Shown: positions 1-12,784, numbered from the stretch's first letter. The stretch is 64,000 nt of DNA from Lumbricus terrestris (GCA_949752735.1 OX457037.1:41201496-41265495), one strand, 5' to 3'. Made by a program: numbers and translations. The notes: generated by a model from the letters alone, not told the origin.

Positions 1-760
1 ACATAGCAATGAAGATATAAATACCGGGCACTTCAGGTAGCATCACAGCCAATGCTATTTCTGTATATTGTGTCCAATAAGCAGAACTTTCTGCAGGACC
101 ACTTTAATGACCACTAAGAATTACTTTGCTTCTGTTTCATCTGACACTCATTCTCAGCTGGTGTTACTGAGATGCTTAACAACAAGATAGTCAACTAAAA
201 ATGATGTGGAAAGCAATGCACATAAATCATTGTATTATTTATAACAATTGATTAAAATTAATTTCGTAAACAAGTTTTGCAATTTTAAAATGCAGTACAA
301 GATGCAACAGAGTCAAATTAATTTCTTTTTCCATTTTTGACCTCCCTTTTTCAGGTTTTTAAAAAATATGACGATGCTTTCAGTTTCTATACTTGGCTTT
401 TACCATTTTTTAACATCCGTGCTAAGAATAAATCAGACCTAACCTACATTTCCTGATTTATAGAAAAGCAAGAAACCGCATTCTTAGTGTGCTCACAGCA
501 GCAATCTGGCACATCTAATCACACACACACTATGAATAATCTGCAGAAAGTTCTGCCAATTCGAATGGCTACAACACGGGTCCATCAATATTTCAGTGGA
601 CCATACGAACATTTTCATGGCTGTACAAATCCATCAACTGCAGGTGGTGGATCATGGTACAACCACCGCTGAAAAATGCTTAATCACTGAAGGATGCGAT
701 GCTCCACAACTTTTGAGTGGAATAGTATATATATAACGGAGAAGATGCAATGCTCCACTC
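1..760. other. unassigned AT-rich DNA
   Basis: No repeat family or coding signal was recognised. The short open frames here lack splice context and protein similarity. Confidence 0.4.
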
Positions 761-765
761 ACGAA

Positions 766-1035
766 TTACAAGCGGAAATTTACAACAAATATTGGAGCTG
801 GCAGAAGAAATGGATAGGACACATCTTAAGGAGCACCCTACTAAGAGACATCATTGAGGGAAGAATGGAGGGGAAAAGGATGCGAGGTAGACCAAGAATA
901 ATGTTGCTGGACTGGATGCTGACAGAGGATCGATGATACAGTGGACTGAAGAGAGAAGCACAGAACAGAGAAAAATGGCGTCATTGGACATACGAACTTG
1001 CCTGAGGGCAGAGAACGTGAAGAAGAATTGGGGAT
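766..1035 (+). pseudogene. LINE C-terminal coding remnant (family 1)
   Basis: The plus strand reads [10 protein letters not shown], then EGRMEGKRMRGRPRIM and LLDWMLTED, followed after a frame break by REAQNREKWRH. The WIGHILR...EGR.EGKR.RGRPR pattern is typical of the C-terminal end of non-LTR retrotransposon ORF2 proteins. A better preserved minus-strand copy of the same family lies at 31150-31385 and a fragment at 26170-26230. The remnant is truncated at its 5' side and has an internal frame break, so it is dead. Confidence 0.75.
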
Positions 1036-2137
1036 GGTAAGAATATTTCTGCCATTTTTATACGATGAATTGCACTTGTCCATCCATCTGGAAAGGTGGC
1101 TCACATCAACCAAGAGAAGACTCATGTTTACACAGATTCCAGGTTGACTGCTCCACTAGTTATGGGAGGGAACTTCAACCAAATAAAAGGTGGAATGGTC
1201 CATCACTTAAATGTGGAATGCTCCAGCAGGATATCTGTAGAAATGCATGGAAGTTTATTTACAAAGTTCACTTGCAAGCATAAAGATTTGCAGTATCGCA
1301 TTAGCTTACCGTTCCAATAGGACAGGATCGGATTATTGACTTTTATCAAACAGCTATGGTCAGATTACTGTTGCAGTGTATTTTGTGTAAGAAAACTCAA
1401 ACTCTCATTTAATGCTTTCATACATGACCCTTTTGTTCTCGTACTATTTGCCAGATGGCCTGTTGGTATAAGTGCAAAGATTGGTAGCTAAATAAAGCAT
1501 TGTTTGTGTTGAATTATCCGCCCTGATATCTCGTTTCATTTTTCAAGTGTACAGGCACACACAAGAACATTCAGTTCATGCTATTAAGTAGTCATGATCT
1601 CTCTGATTTCTTCAACAAGTAATGTCATATTGACATCTATTTAGGGATTTTGGAAGGAAGATGAAATACCAGAGTTTTCAAAACACATACTAGTTAACGG
1701 CATATCTGATTTCTTTCCTTCAAAATGATCTATACAGATTTGAATTTCTCCTAAAGTTTTTAAAAGATGTTACTAAGACACTGCCTACAGGATGCATACA
1801 AAGTTTTTCGCCAGAATAACGACACCTCGGTGTAGGAAAAATTGTCAAGAACTTACTTAGCAATAGCAGTTCTACGAAGCAATAACGCTACTTAATGAAA
1901 CAATAGCCATAAAAGGAAGAATGACAAAGCAAGCTAGTCATCTCAAGCAGCAAACAGGAGATGGCTACAAGTTGTAGAACATCCTGAGGTGGCATCAGCG
2001 CCTGCCCTTCCCCTCCCTAGAAGTATCGACTAATGTAATGACCATCGATTGACTCAAACGAGTTACTGACCCCACTGCTGCTGCTGCTGCTGCTGCCCAG
2101 ACGATGAGGCCAACGAAAGAATCCAATAAGAATGGAT
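1036..2137. other. no gene seen
   Basis: Low-complexity AT-rich sequence. An AATAAA at about 1490 has no recognisable gene upstream apart from the LINE remnant. A short CTG run lies at about 2080-2096. Confidence 0.4.
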
Positions 2138-2141
2138 TACA

Positions 2142-2172
<31 letters not shown>

Positions 2173-2222
2173 AAGACAGACAGAGACAGACAGAGAGAGA
2201 TAGAGAAAGAGAGAGAGAAACA
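2138..2222. repeat. GA/GACA microsatellite
   Basis: Interrupted GAGA and CAGACAGA runs. They make the Ser/Leu-rich minus-strand open frame in this region, which is not a gene. Confidence 0.9.
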
Positions 2223-2282
2223 GTCGACATCGATGACGACAAAGCATCAATTCTATTTCCTTCACATTCCCAACCAGTGTGA

Positions 2283-2590
2283 TTGCGGCTGTAGCGGCGC
2301 ATCATCCGCCACCATGACCACCACGACCACCACCACCGACTAGGAGAGCCCGTCCAACGTCCCTTCTATTAGCCGTTTCACTCGGCCTTAATTCCCAGCG
2401 GCCGCAAACGAAATGAGCTTTTTGTGCGTGGCTTAGCACTTGTCATTGTGGCGCTGGTGCTTTATAGATGCACTGAATCGTCGTTTACGAATGGAAGAAG
2501 AAACGAAAGCTAATGTTGTTGCGTCCGTTGGATGACAGTTCGTCCGTCCGACGATCCAAACTCAACAGAGATCGGAGACGTATACATGGA
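2283..2590. promoter_or_regulatory. CpG-dense patch
   Basis: About 30 CpG dinucleotides fall in roughly 300 bp, including GCGGCCGC-like sequence, against a strongly CpG-poor surrounding. It could be an unmethylated promoter or first exon. No linked coding exon was found. Confidence 0.3.
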
Positions 2591-3380
2591 GGACTGCAGC
2601 AAGAGCTGTCCATAAAACGGATAATCAAAAGCTGTCTGCTTCAATCCTTTAATGATCAGAGCTGCTTTGGTGTCCAAGTCACATTAACCGTCTACCGACT
2701 GAGGGAATAGGATGTCCCATAGCATTTACTACATTTCGGTTTGTAAAGGGTTAAGTAGATGCTCGTTGCTAAAGGGTAAATCATTTACGAAGAAATTTTA
2801 AAAACCTATTAAAATCTGGTGAAATGCAATAGTCTCACTCTTTAAAAGTATATTGTTTCTTAGGGTTTTTCGATACAAGACAGAAGAGTTCCTCAAACTA
2901 ATAATCTGTTCACTGATAGCAGATGATCATATTAGATGAGATTAGATGAGATCACTGAATAAACAAAACACAGAAACCTTTCCAAAAACGAAGAGGAAAT
3001 TACAAATATCTGAGACTTAAGTTTCATATTTGAATCCGCTCAGAAGAATATCCATGCAGAGTTGAAATTGTAAAAGCACCATTCAGAGATTCAGTGGCAC
3101 TCCCTCCCAACGCACGTGACTGCTGTCATTGACAAATAGGAGTCTTCACGCATTTCCAAAACAAGGGAAGAGGAAGGCTGAGAAGCTGAAGCGTCAGTTC
3201 CTCAGAAGATGATGACTCCAGCAAGTATAGAGGTCGTTTGGTCCAATGTTCAAGTAAACAAATTATCACAATCACAAGTACTGTATACGAGCAAAGGTCT
3301 TCGAAAGAACTGTAAAATCAACTCTCCATTCCTACTCCAATTAAAATTGAATTAATAAAATAATATAGCCGTTGGATCTG
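2591..3380. other. no gene seen
   Basis: AT-rich. It contains a direct ATTAGATGAG pair near 2934 and nothing else recognised. Confidence 0.4.
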
Positions 3381-3466
3381 TCAAAATGACTGCAAAATAT
3401 GACCACCACATTCTTTTCCTTCTTCAAAATGACTGCAAAATATGACCACCACATTCTTTTCCTTCT
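3381..3466. repeat. 43-bp tandem duplication
   Basis: Two essentially identical 43-bp copies in a row, each beginning TCAAAATGACTGC and ending TTTTCCTTCT. Confidence 0.9.
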
Positions 3467-3916
3467 TGTCCTCCTGATGACAGGTGACAGGGCCATTTCA
3501 GCTATCAACAAAGTGGCATTGACACCTTCAATCCTTCCTACCATGTAACATAATAATTGTATACCTCTATTTTTACTTAGAACAACAACATCAATTACAG
3601 AACATTGGCAATATATCACAGGACCCCCATCACCTGCACAAGGGAAGGGCACCATTACATCTCTGACCTGGGACTAAATCACGAGGCACCCCAGACGCCC
3701 TCTGGTATGCAGATAATATGGTAATACATTCCAGAAATTTAATTGAAACAAATGGAGTGTCGACAGCGAAACAATAGGCCACAATTTGGGAGGAGAATCG
3801 CGCTATAATGACATAGAAAATAGCCACTGAATTAATAAAAGACTGTCAAAAAGGTAATAACAACGGGTAATAAAAAGCGCAGGCTGATCATATTTTCACA
3901 GGACTCAAGTCTAACG

Positions 3917-3917
<1 letters not shown>

Positions 3918-3953
<36 letters not shown>
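3918..3953. repeat. (CAG)12 microsatellite
   Basis: Twelve uninterrupted CAG triplets. No supported coding frame runs through them. Confidence 0.95.
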
Positions 3954-3954
<1 letters not shown>

Positions 3955-5310
3955 CAGCTGTAGTCAAATGACGACATGATCAAGCCCCAGATTGCAGACG
4001 ACATATTGTGAGGGCACGACAAACACTGGTATGACTAATAGAAATCAAAAGATGTTGTCCAACGGCAAACTCTCTTTTATAGCTCCTATCCATATATTAT
4101 ATGATAAGAGCAATCACAGCAGCTCTCCACTACACACAGTTGCTCTGACTAGCATCATCATCAATAACACACAGTGATTGATAGACTAGACATTTACTTT
4201 GAACAGTGAGCATTTTCTAGTGGCTGCCACTAGAGGACATTACTTTTAGAAGATACTAAATGACACGCGCATAAATCATAAATGAATTCTAATATTAGAC
4301 TGCAAGTTTGCGAACTTGCATCATAAAAAATTAATTATATACAACGAATAATTATATATAATAAAGCTGCCAAACTATAAGAAACTGACTTTGCTTGTAC
4401 TGAGATTACTTGTTAAAGGATTGAGAATGTTCTCAGATTCCTTGGAACATACAGGCTGACAAACGATGTTCTCAACAAGCTTAAAAATGATGAGGTAAAT
4501 CAGCATATGACTATGAAATCAGCTACTACCCCGTAATACAGTCTAAATTTACATTGGGTCGTCCATCAAACTGCCAAAAATTTAAGGACTTAAGCAAATA
4601 AACTTACAGACAAAAACAGGTTATTTTAAATTTCCTCTAAATTGTTAAGCAACAATCTAACTTTTATTTAACTTTAAGAATGCTGCATGGATGAATCTAA
4701 AAGTTGATCAAATGTTGCCATGCAGTGCAATCGAATAGCACAGCTTGTAGTAACTGCTAGTCTTTGAATTCTCCATGGTTGTAACATTCATGTTTAATTT
4801 TTGAGAATAATCCAAGGAATGCTAGTAAATTACATTAGACACTGTCTTTGAGAACAAATAGTTTTACCTGAAAAGGTCATAAATAACTGGGTCATCCCCA
4901 CATTGATTATGTGATGATCCATGGACTATAAAGTGACAACATTGTAGTCCATGCAAACAGTTCACAGATGCTCGTGTGGAATTAATGACTCACAACCCAG
5001 GTATCTCCCTAACTAAGAGAGTCTGCCTTGCTGTGGACTAATCATTTTGTGCGATGGTAAAGAAGCACTACATGCAGGAAGGATTCAAAGTGAAAAGAAG
5101 CAAAGTCAGACCAAGACTAAGCTGGTTAGATATATAATATAAACCAGGACAGAACATTAAAAAATGACAGAGAAGAACCCCTCCCATCCCATGTGCCACT
5201 TACAAAAGGCATGTTGGAATATAAGGATGGTGAAAGCTGAAACCTATTAAAATCACCTGACAAATATTGAAGTCGTTCCTCATGTTTCCAATATTGTTGC
5301 TCTGCATGCT
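3954..5310. other. no gene seen
   Basis: AT-rich sequence with short TATATA runs near 4340. Open frames are short and unsupported. Confidence 0.4.
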
Positions 5311-5442
5311 GAAACTCAATACACCCTTGCTTTTTGCTTCTATTTTCAGTGTAGTGAAAAGTTGTGTCAAAAGCAAGTTGAAATTCAATACACCCTAGGT
5401 TTTTGTTTCTATTTTCAGTGTAGTGAAAAGTTGTGTCAAAAC
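5311..5442. repeat. 69-bp tandem duplication
   Basis: Two copies about 69 bp apart share TCAATACACCC and TTCAGTGTAGTGAAAAGTTG. The duplication produces the internal peptide repeat in the minus-strand open frame here. Confidence 0.85.
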
Positions 5443-6212
5443 ACAATGATGCCATGATGCATGGAAAACTTTAGATTGACCAGAGCACAAACTTTGTATT
5501 TGAACAAGAGAATGAACAGAAATGACTTAAAGTAAGAGGCTTGTCAAACAAATTCAAGACCATACCTTTTAGAAACAAACTCTCCAGTTTCTCGAGGACA
5601 ACACGACTGGGATCAGCAGAGCAGACAACATTTTGAAGTATGACCCAACACAATCATAAACCATTTTAACAGACCTAGTGCATTATGTAGTCACAGTACT
5701 GTTCTGAAGCCAATTTATCTCCCCTCCCCACCCCACCATCTCCAGCGCCTAAATAAACATGAGTAGAAACATGGCTCCTGGCAGACGCAAAAAAACAAGT
5801 ACGTTCACCTTTCAGCTTCGCTTTTAATTAGGCAGAGATTATAACATCAGTGCCGCCAGAAATGTCCGCCCAGCAGATGCCAAATTACTAGGAAAACAAT
5901 GTTCACAATCCATCAAAACCGCTACGCCAGTTCCTTCAAGGCAGGAAATGCATTGAGCGAAGGACGAGGAGGAGGACAAGGAGGAGGAGACGGAATGTGG
6001 TTGGGCAGCACACACAAAAAGATAGATCGAAAGTGGCAGATGAGGAGAAATAGAAGAAATGGAAACGGATGGAAATTGGAAGAACGAAAGCCGAGGAGGA
6101 AATAATGAGAAAGAGGCTGCAGAGCTTTTATCCAGTCAAAATAAAAAGGCCAGAAATAATAAATGCCCAAGTTCCTCTCTTGACCACGGCTCTCCCTTCC
6201 AGCCCATCTCAT
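5443..6212. other. no gene seen; purine-rich tract
   Basis: A GGA/GAA-rich tract spans about 5958-6120. Overlapping open frames on both strands are low-complexity and not supported. Confidence 0.4.
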
Positions 6213-6252
6213 CTTTTACTCCTCCTCCTCCTCCTCCTCCTCCTCCTCCTCA
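6213..6252. repeat. (TCC)n microsatellite
   Basis: About twelve CTC/TCC triplets, giving poly-Pro or poly-Glu in the local open frames. Confidence 0.95.
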
Positions 6253-6854
6253 TCCTTCTCTGCTAAGATAGTATCTAGTGAACTTAGCACAACACAGACT
6301 TTGGAATTCCTATCTTGGAGAGATAAATCTCCTGGGATTCTGGGTGATAGATGCAGTCTCACCAACCTCACCAGCCCTTGGAAAGCTGTCCATTCCGGGT
6401 GAGCTGTAGATAATGCTCTTATGAAACAATGGCTCTCCAGAAAATTGGTTTTAATTCCTTCGAGAAAATATAAATGGAAACATAAAACTAAAAAAGACTG
6501 ATCCCTGCTAATACTTCTAAACTTACGTGGCACCAGTATGTAAAAAGCACAGAGGCAACCGTTAATAGCACTAAAGATTGAAGTGACTTCAGTGCCATCC
6601 ATCCAGCTGTTTACAAGCACATTCCAAGCTAGAGCACATTTCTAGTTTACAGTTTGTTAACTGCTTGAAAAACTATCACAGTTACACTGAAGGGCAGGCA
6701 CATCCTGGGCAATCTGTGAATGGCTCAAAATTGATTCGAGGCCATGCCATTAAGTAGCCACAGCTCGTTTTTTAGACTTAGCTGCTAAAAAATTGCATAA
6801 AAATTGTGGGCAATTGAAAAAAGGTGTTAGGTAAGCGAATAGTCGTGAAAAAAG

Positions 6855-7372
6855 CATGACATCTGATGCATGACAATAACATCTGATGCTGCGATGCATG
6901 ACATCCGATGCATGACATCCGATGCATGACATCCGATGCACGACATCTGATGCATGACATCTGATGCATGACATCTGATGCATGACATCTGACATCTGAT
7001 GCATGACATCTGATGCATGACATCCGATGCATGACATCTGCTGCATGACATCCAATGCATGACATCCGATGCATGACATCCAATGCATGACATCTGATGC
7101 ATGACATCCGATGCATGACATCCGATGCATGACATCTGATGCATGACATCTGATGCATGACATCTGATGCATGACATCTGATGCATGACATCTGATGCAA
7201 TGCATCTGATGCATGACATCCGATGCATGACATCTGCTGCATGACATCCGATGCATGACATCCGATGCATGACATCCGATGCATGACATCCAATGCATGA
7301 CATCTGATGCATGACATCCGATGCATGACATCCGATGCATGACATCTGACGCATGACATCTGATGCAATGCA
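6855..7372. repeat. 14-bp minisatellite array
   Basis: About 36 copies of a 14-bp unit, TGACATCCGATGCA, around a palindromic TGCATGCA join. The main variants differ at one CpG: CCGATG, CTGATG or CCAATG. Because 14 is not a multiple of three and the minus-strand unit has no stop, all three minus frames stay open for over 200 codons. These are not genes. Confidence 0.97.
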
Positions 7373-7879
7373 AAAGACAGAAGAGAGTTGGTAAAATAGT
7401 AATGGATCACATATTGACAAAAATGCCTGCAGACAAACGACAACAAGACATCCCCCAAAAATGGTTCCCAAGCACAGACAACAACAAAGCAGCAAAACGT
7501 TGATCAATAAGCAAACATGCATGACAAACCTTTTTTCAAAAAATTTTCCTTAAAAAGATTCATCAGGTAGATTCATTGCACTTAGCGATGTCCCATTTAC
7601 CACCCCAGACATTCTTATCAAAGCAAATAGATATTGTTACAATGCTAAGCTACAGCAAGGCCTTTAAGGTGCTAGTAGCTAGAAATAATTAATTAATGCT
7701 TGTATTCATATCTACTAATAACTTAACATCTGAATACGTTAGGGAATAAAAATTAGATTAAGTTAGGGATAATAACTGCCATATCTGATTTGCTGACATT
7801 GTTCGCTTGACCGCTGAAAGACCCCACAATAAAAGTGTAGCACTGATACCAATCTGTCTCTTATGGACCTGATTTTAAT
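7373..7879. other. no gene seen
   Basis: AT-rich flank with no recognised element. Confidence 0.4.
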
Positions 7880-7963
7880 TCATTCACTCATTGACTCACT
7901 CCCTCACTCCCTCACTCCCTCATTCACTTACTCATTGACTCAGTGACTCATCCATTCATTCAT
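7880..7963. repeat. degenerate CTCA/CATT tandem repeat
   Basis: Alternating CATTCACT, GACTCACTC and CCTCACTC blocks. Confidence 0.8.
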
Positions 7964-8431
7964 TCTAAGGACATATGCAGCATCCCTTAAAGAATTGTAC
8001 ACTCAACAATTTGTAAAAATATATCACATGCCACCCTCCTTTAATTTTCAAAGTGGGAACAATCCCCGTAGCGATGAAATCGATACAAGAGATAGACAGA
8101 TGTGCAATGGCACTCCATGCTTTCTTTATCTTGGCATATAATATAATGTCCTATCTTCCTCGGAATCTATGCCATGCATTTTTCCTTTGCTTATCTTTCT
8201 CAGTTGGCAGAACTACTCTTTACCTAAGTTCTAGATTTCTGCCAGATCTGCTTAGATGGCTGAACATTGCCATGCAACAGCTTTGATTCAAAGCAACCAC
8301 TTCCTGTCTGTTACAACAACAACAGCCACAGGGTCTACAGATTAGATCAGATTAGATTGGATAAAGCTTTGTGTCAACTAAATGGGTGACAAGGACTACA
8401 TATTTACCCACTTGGGGGTTTGAGGCCAGAC

Positions 8432-9359
8432 TAGTGATGTAGCTTTTCCGGAAAAGTATTTTGCCGGAAACTTTCCGGAAACTTTCCGGAAACTTTCCGG
8501 AAACTTTCCGGAAACTTTCCGAAGAACCAGAAAAATACATTTAACTCAGAAAATATCAGAATTTCACTCTCAGAAATTTTTATTATTGTTTAAACTTCTT
8601 TTATTTACAGTACTTCTGTCATTGCAAGCAATGTTAACTTAAAAATAATCAATATGAGCAATAAACACTGTTCATTAGCATTTCAGACTACAGTAGCCTA
8701 AAGAAAATTAGTTGTAGCTTGCATGTCTGCAGTCGGCTGTGTTGCAGGAAACATGTTAAAAAAACTGATATAAACATGTAGCAATGCTGCATCAATTGCT
8801 GTTTCTGTCTTATATTTTCATAACTCACAAATATGAAGATGACTGAATGATAAAAAATATTTTCTCTAAATTTACAGCGAAGTTTAATTGCATTTAATTC
8901 CTAAATGTATTTTTGGGCCGTGTGAACAATCTGAACAATTATCACTAGCACAATGTATTCAATAAACTATCAGTTATAACCACCTAAGACTGCTTATAGT
9001 GATTTATGTATTTAGTAACATTATATTTGAAAGAAAATTCGGACTCCTTAGAATTGAGTACTATGTATTTAATAATATTTTATTGGTGGAAAAATACGTC
9101 GGAAAGTTTCCAGAAAAATATGAGACTATCCGGACAATTTTTCCACCTCACAACACTAACAGCTGATAGTGATTGATGTATTTAGTAACATTATATTGAA
9201 AGAAAATTTCGGACTCGTTAGAATTGAGTATGTATTTAATAATATTTTATTGGTGGAAAAATATGTCGGAAAGTTTCCGGAAAGATACGTCGGAAAGTTT
9301 CCGAAACTTTCCGGAAAGATATGAAACTTTCCGCGGAAAGTTTCCGCCTCACAACACTA
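8432..9359. mobile_element. hAT-like non-autonomous DNA transposon (928 bp)
   Basis: Ends TAGTGATGTAG and CACAACACTA are inverted relatives and are flanked by a perfect 8-bp duplication, GGCCAGAC (8424-8431 and 9360-9367), the size produced by hAT transposases. Clusters of the near-palindrome GGAAACTTTCC occur just inside both ends (five at 8467-8520, several at 9290-9350), resembling subterminal binding sites. The right end is internally duplicated (about 8991-9158 and 9160-9359). No transposase frame is present. Confidence 0.88.
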
Positions 9360-9367
9360 GGCCAGAC

Positions 9368-10095
9368 AAAGCTAAAATGAATAACAGATCCTTGCTTTGA
9401 CTGCCTAAAATTACGAGTCAAAATCTTAAGTTTTTATTCAATAAACCATATGCAGCAATCTTTTAAAGTAGGTTTAACGTCATGGAGACTGCAAATCTTT
9501 ATGTCACCAAAAATCTTCATAATTTAATTGTCTGGTAATAAAGAACAATGTCTGATCTCCAATAAGTAGCCCTATAGTAGTAGGAAACAAGTGTCTGTTG
9601 TAAAACAAGGCCAGCCTGCTTATGCTCTTTAAGCAAGGAGCAATAACAACAACATTCATTGTGACTTGCAGCCAGACATCAATCACTGACCATGAAAAAA
9701 GAGTCACGCCAATTACAAATAGGCATTTTATTGTCTGACCTTTCATGATCCAGCAACATTTTAAAGAGATTCTTTTTCAAGACCGTCATCCAAATATATT
9801 TAACTCCAGTAATTAGCTACATTATTTAAGTCCACCCACGGAATTTTATTTGCGGAAAATTTATTAGTTTTTGGAAACTCACCAAGTAAACGTGATTTCT
9901 TAACAGATAAACGCTTAGCTGAAAGACATAGAGAATGACTGGAAAAGAAGACATAGAATGATTAAAAAATGCCCTGATACAAGCACATGGACAGACCACA
10001 GAGAGCCACAATGACATAGTGTGGGAAAATCACAGATCTAAATATCACATGAAACACCTGAAACAAGGAAGTTGTGGACATCAAACATGGCAACT

Positions 10096-10096
<1 letters not shown>
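9368..10096. other. no gene seen
   Basis: AT-rich, with no recognised element. Confidence 0.4.

Positions 10097-10129
<33 letters not shown>
10097..10129. repeat. (CAG)11 microsatellite
   Basis: Eleven CAG triplets following CAACTG. Confidence 0.95.
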
Positions 10130-10132
<3 letters not shown>

Positions 10133-10167
10133 GTGGAGCTGATGAGCAATCACTGAACGCTTATGAT

Positions 10168-10310
10168 GCCAGAGGTGGTCCAAGGACGTCTCCCAAGCTG
10201 GACTGATGATTTCTCCAGAGGTTGCAAGAAACTGACCTGTGCTTGGGCCACGTCAGCCAACAGATGTGGCCCTTAATTGCTGGCCCAAATTAGTGGACAG
10301 AAACCATGAC
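10168..10310 (+). pseudogene. possible LINE C-terminal fragment
   Basis: The plus frame reads GRLPSWTDDFSRGCKKL, then CAWATSANRCGP and a stop. This resembles the GRP..RW.DD...AG..W...A.DR..W pattern at the C-terminus of several invertebrate LINE polyproteins. The match is weak and the frame is short. Confidence 0.35.
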
Positions 10311-10379
10311 CTTTCTTCCTCCCCAATCCACAATCCATGCACCCCATCCACAACCGGCACACCCAGCTCATGGCTCTAG

Positions 10380-10746
10380 TGCCAGACCAATTGCACAGAT
10401 TCCGGACCAATGACACCAATACCCAACCAATGGCACCGATGCGAAACCAATGACACCAATACCATACCAATGACACCAATACCAGACCAATGACACCAAT
10501 ACCAGACCAATGACACCAATACCAGACCAATGGCACCAATACCAGACCAATGACACCAATACCAGACCAATGACACCAATACCAGACCAATGACACCAAT
10601 ACCAGACCAATGACACCAATACCAGACCAATGACACCAATACCAGACCAATGACACCAATACCAGACCAATGACACCAATACCAGACCAATGGCACCAAC
10701 GCCAGAGCAACGGCACCGACGCCAGAGCAACGGCACCGACGCCAGA
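10380..10746. repeat. 20-bp minisatellite array
   Basis: About 18 copies of a 20-bp unit, ACCAGACCAATGACACCAAT, with diverged CG-containing units at the right end (10690-10746). All three minus frames are open through the array, giving the same 20-residue peptide repeat in each; none has support as a gene. Confidence 0.97.
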
Positions 10747-10794
10747 ATGATGCCACAGCCATTGACCAATGGGTGATTGTATTGATAGGATGAT

Positions 10795-11060
10795 GCTGCT
10801 GCTGCGGATCTTTGGAGGCAGCTGATGCTGGCGATGTCAGCGGACAAGGAGGAGGAAGAGGAGGAGGCGAGGATGATACACCACAACGACTTACATATTC
10901 AGCACTGCAGGGAAGAAAACTCCGCAATTCCCGACGGAGAAGAAACGACTCCTCGAGCAAATTGCAAAATATGAAGATGACGACGACGTCAGCTCAAATA
11001 TGATTCAATCACAGACGACGGAGACTTGTGCAACGACGGAGACGTCGTCGTTGTTGTTGT
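10795..11060. promoter_or_regulatory. CpG-containing CTG/GAC-rich patch
   Basis: GCTGCTGCTGCGG, GACGACGACGTC and ACGACGGAGACGTCGTCG blocks concentrate CpG against a CpG-poor background. A promoter is possible but equally this may be only trinucleotide-rich DNA. Confidence 0.25.
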
Positions 11061-11660
11061 TAAGGCAAACGAATCTTTAGCGGAGAATCCGACTGAAGGA
11101 CTTCGGAGAGGATGAGACATTGAGAAGTGGGAGTGGCGAGAAGATTGAGTGAAGAGAAGGAAGGAAGGATTGGTAAAGGAAATGAAGATGAAGAGGAGGA
11201 CGCATACCAAATGAAACGGAGATGGAAACGGAGGAGGAGGAGGAGGAAGAAAGTCCTGAAGAAGACGAAGAGAAGCTTTTATCGTTCATTGGTTGAAAAT
11301 AGTTGAGTCCATGGTCGTATGAAGACAAAGGTTAAAAGACCTTGAAGGTGGAGAACAAAGATAAATTCATGTGGGAAGATATATACTCGGAAATGGATAA
11401 GGACATTGTGAAGGGGAAGAACAAAAGATAGATGCCAAGATTGAAAAAAGGGAAACTATGGGTGGGGATGAATTAATATAGAAGTGCTTTCCACACACCA
11501 TCTACACATAGAATCACTCACGATTTTCAATTTTAACATGATCAACACACAATCAACTGTGTAGTTCTCCACACAACCTCTCATCACGCAATCAATCAAG
11601 CAATTCTCTTCACAAGATTAATCTTCATTCGTCATGATCATCAGCGGCCTTTGCATGCAA
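11061..11660. other. purine-rich tract, no gene seen
   Basis: Strongly purine-biased plus strand (GGA/GAA) at about 11090-11290, which makes the Ser/Leu-rich minus open frames. Confidence 0.4.
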
Positions 11661-11787
11661 TCCCTTCACAGAATCATGCAATCCGTGGGCCACATAATAT
11701 AAAAGTATAAAACCACAAGTTCAGCTCAAATATAGAAAAGGAATCCCTTCACAGAATCATGCAATCCGTGGGCCACATAATATAAAA
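11661..11787. repeat. 83-bp tandem duplication
   Basis: TCCCTTCACAGAATCATGCA followed by ATCCGTGGGCCACATAATAT recurs exactly 83 bp later (11661 and 11744). Confidence 0.9.
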
Positions 11788-12593
11788 CCACAAGTTCTGC
11801 TCTCTGGAATCTCAAGATGTGGCTTCTAATGACCAAAGATATATGGCTACTGTTTCAAAGGTGTAGTACTATTGAAAGAGAACTTAGACCAAAAACACAC
11901 TTTGAAAACCAATGCATAGCTTACAGCCAAACTGCAACAGACCATAATAATTATTATCCAGGTAAACTGCTAATTTCAGAGTCCAACTGCTCCTTTTTTA
12001 TCAGCTGAGCATTTCATCTTCAAACACCTGATGACCTATCGTATTTCAAAGCGCAGCAGGAGGCTGAATAACTTATCCATACTTCCACCATATATACATA
12101 CCTATACAGTATACACACACTGTATACACATGTACATGTACAATTGTATATATTAAACACTAAATCAATGTAAGAGGTTGCAAGACGAATATAGGAAGGC
12201 ATGATACATAAAGTTCACCTGCAAGACATACAGGAAAATATGATACATGAGAATGAACCAGGGGAAGAAAGACGAGCCTAGGGCCAAGAAAAGAAAAAAC
12301 AGCATGGAGGTGATGAATGACCCAGGGGAGTAACGCAGTGCAAGTCAGATGAGTGGAAGATGACCTGATGAGTTCCCTCAACCTCCACCTTCATACTATG
12401 TCCATCCATCCATCCCTTTTCCCCTCCCATCCATCACATCCAGATAACATTCACTTCTAAAGACCGGTCTTATATGTTTTGGCGGCTTCCGCAAATTACT
12501 CTTTCCAGGTGATCCAGTGCAGCTTTAAAGTGCGTCCATATTTCACTGCAATCATTTAGTACTCTACAGTAAAGCGCCAAAAGTTATTCAACA
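11788..12593. other. no gene seen
   Basis: Nothing recognised. TATACACAC-type runs occur at 12100-12140. Confidence 0.35.
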
Positions 12594-12647
12594 AACACAC
12601 ACATACACACATACACGCGCGCGTGCGCACACACACACACACACAAC
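12594..12647. repeat. alternating CA/CG tract
   Basis: (CA)n with an embedded CGCGCGCGTGCGC block: an alternating purine-pyrimidine run able to form Z-DNA. Confidence 0.9.
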
Positions 12648-12784
12648 ACTATGCAAACAACTTATTTATTTATTTAAATATTTTATTTCATTATGTGAAT
12701 AAGTACAAGCTTTAAATGCACCACCAAAAATGATAACCGGGCACCATAGTTTTAAAAAAAACATTTACATCGAGAGGCAGAAAC

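Noticed and set aside
6855..7372. Possible CRISPR array
   Set aside because: Direct tandem units without unique spacers, in an animal genome.
6750..7522. Three overlapping 207-231-codon minus open frames with Cys/His/Met repeats
   Set aside because: They are the 14-bp array read in its three stop-free frames; no splice or start context and no domain.
10273..10960. Minus open frames with hydrophobic VIGLVLVSLVWYW repeats that look like membrane segments
   Set aside because: They come from the 20-bp minisatellite, identical in all frames.
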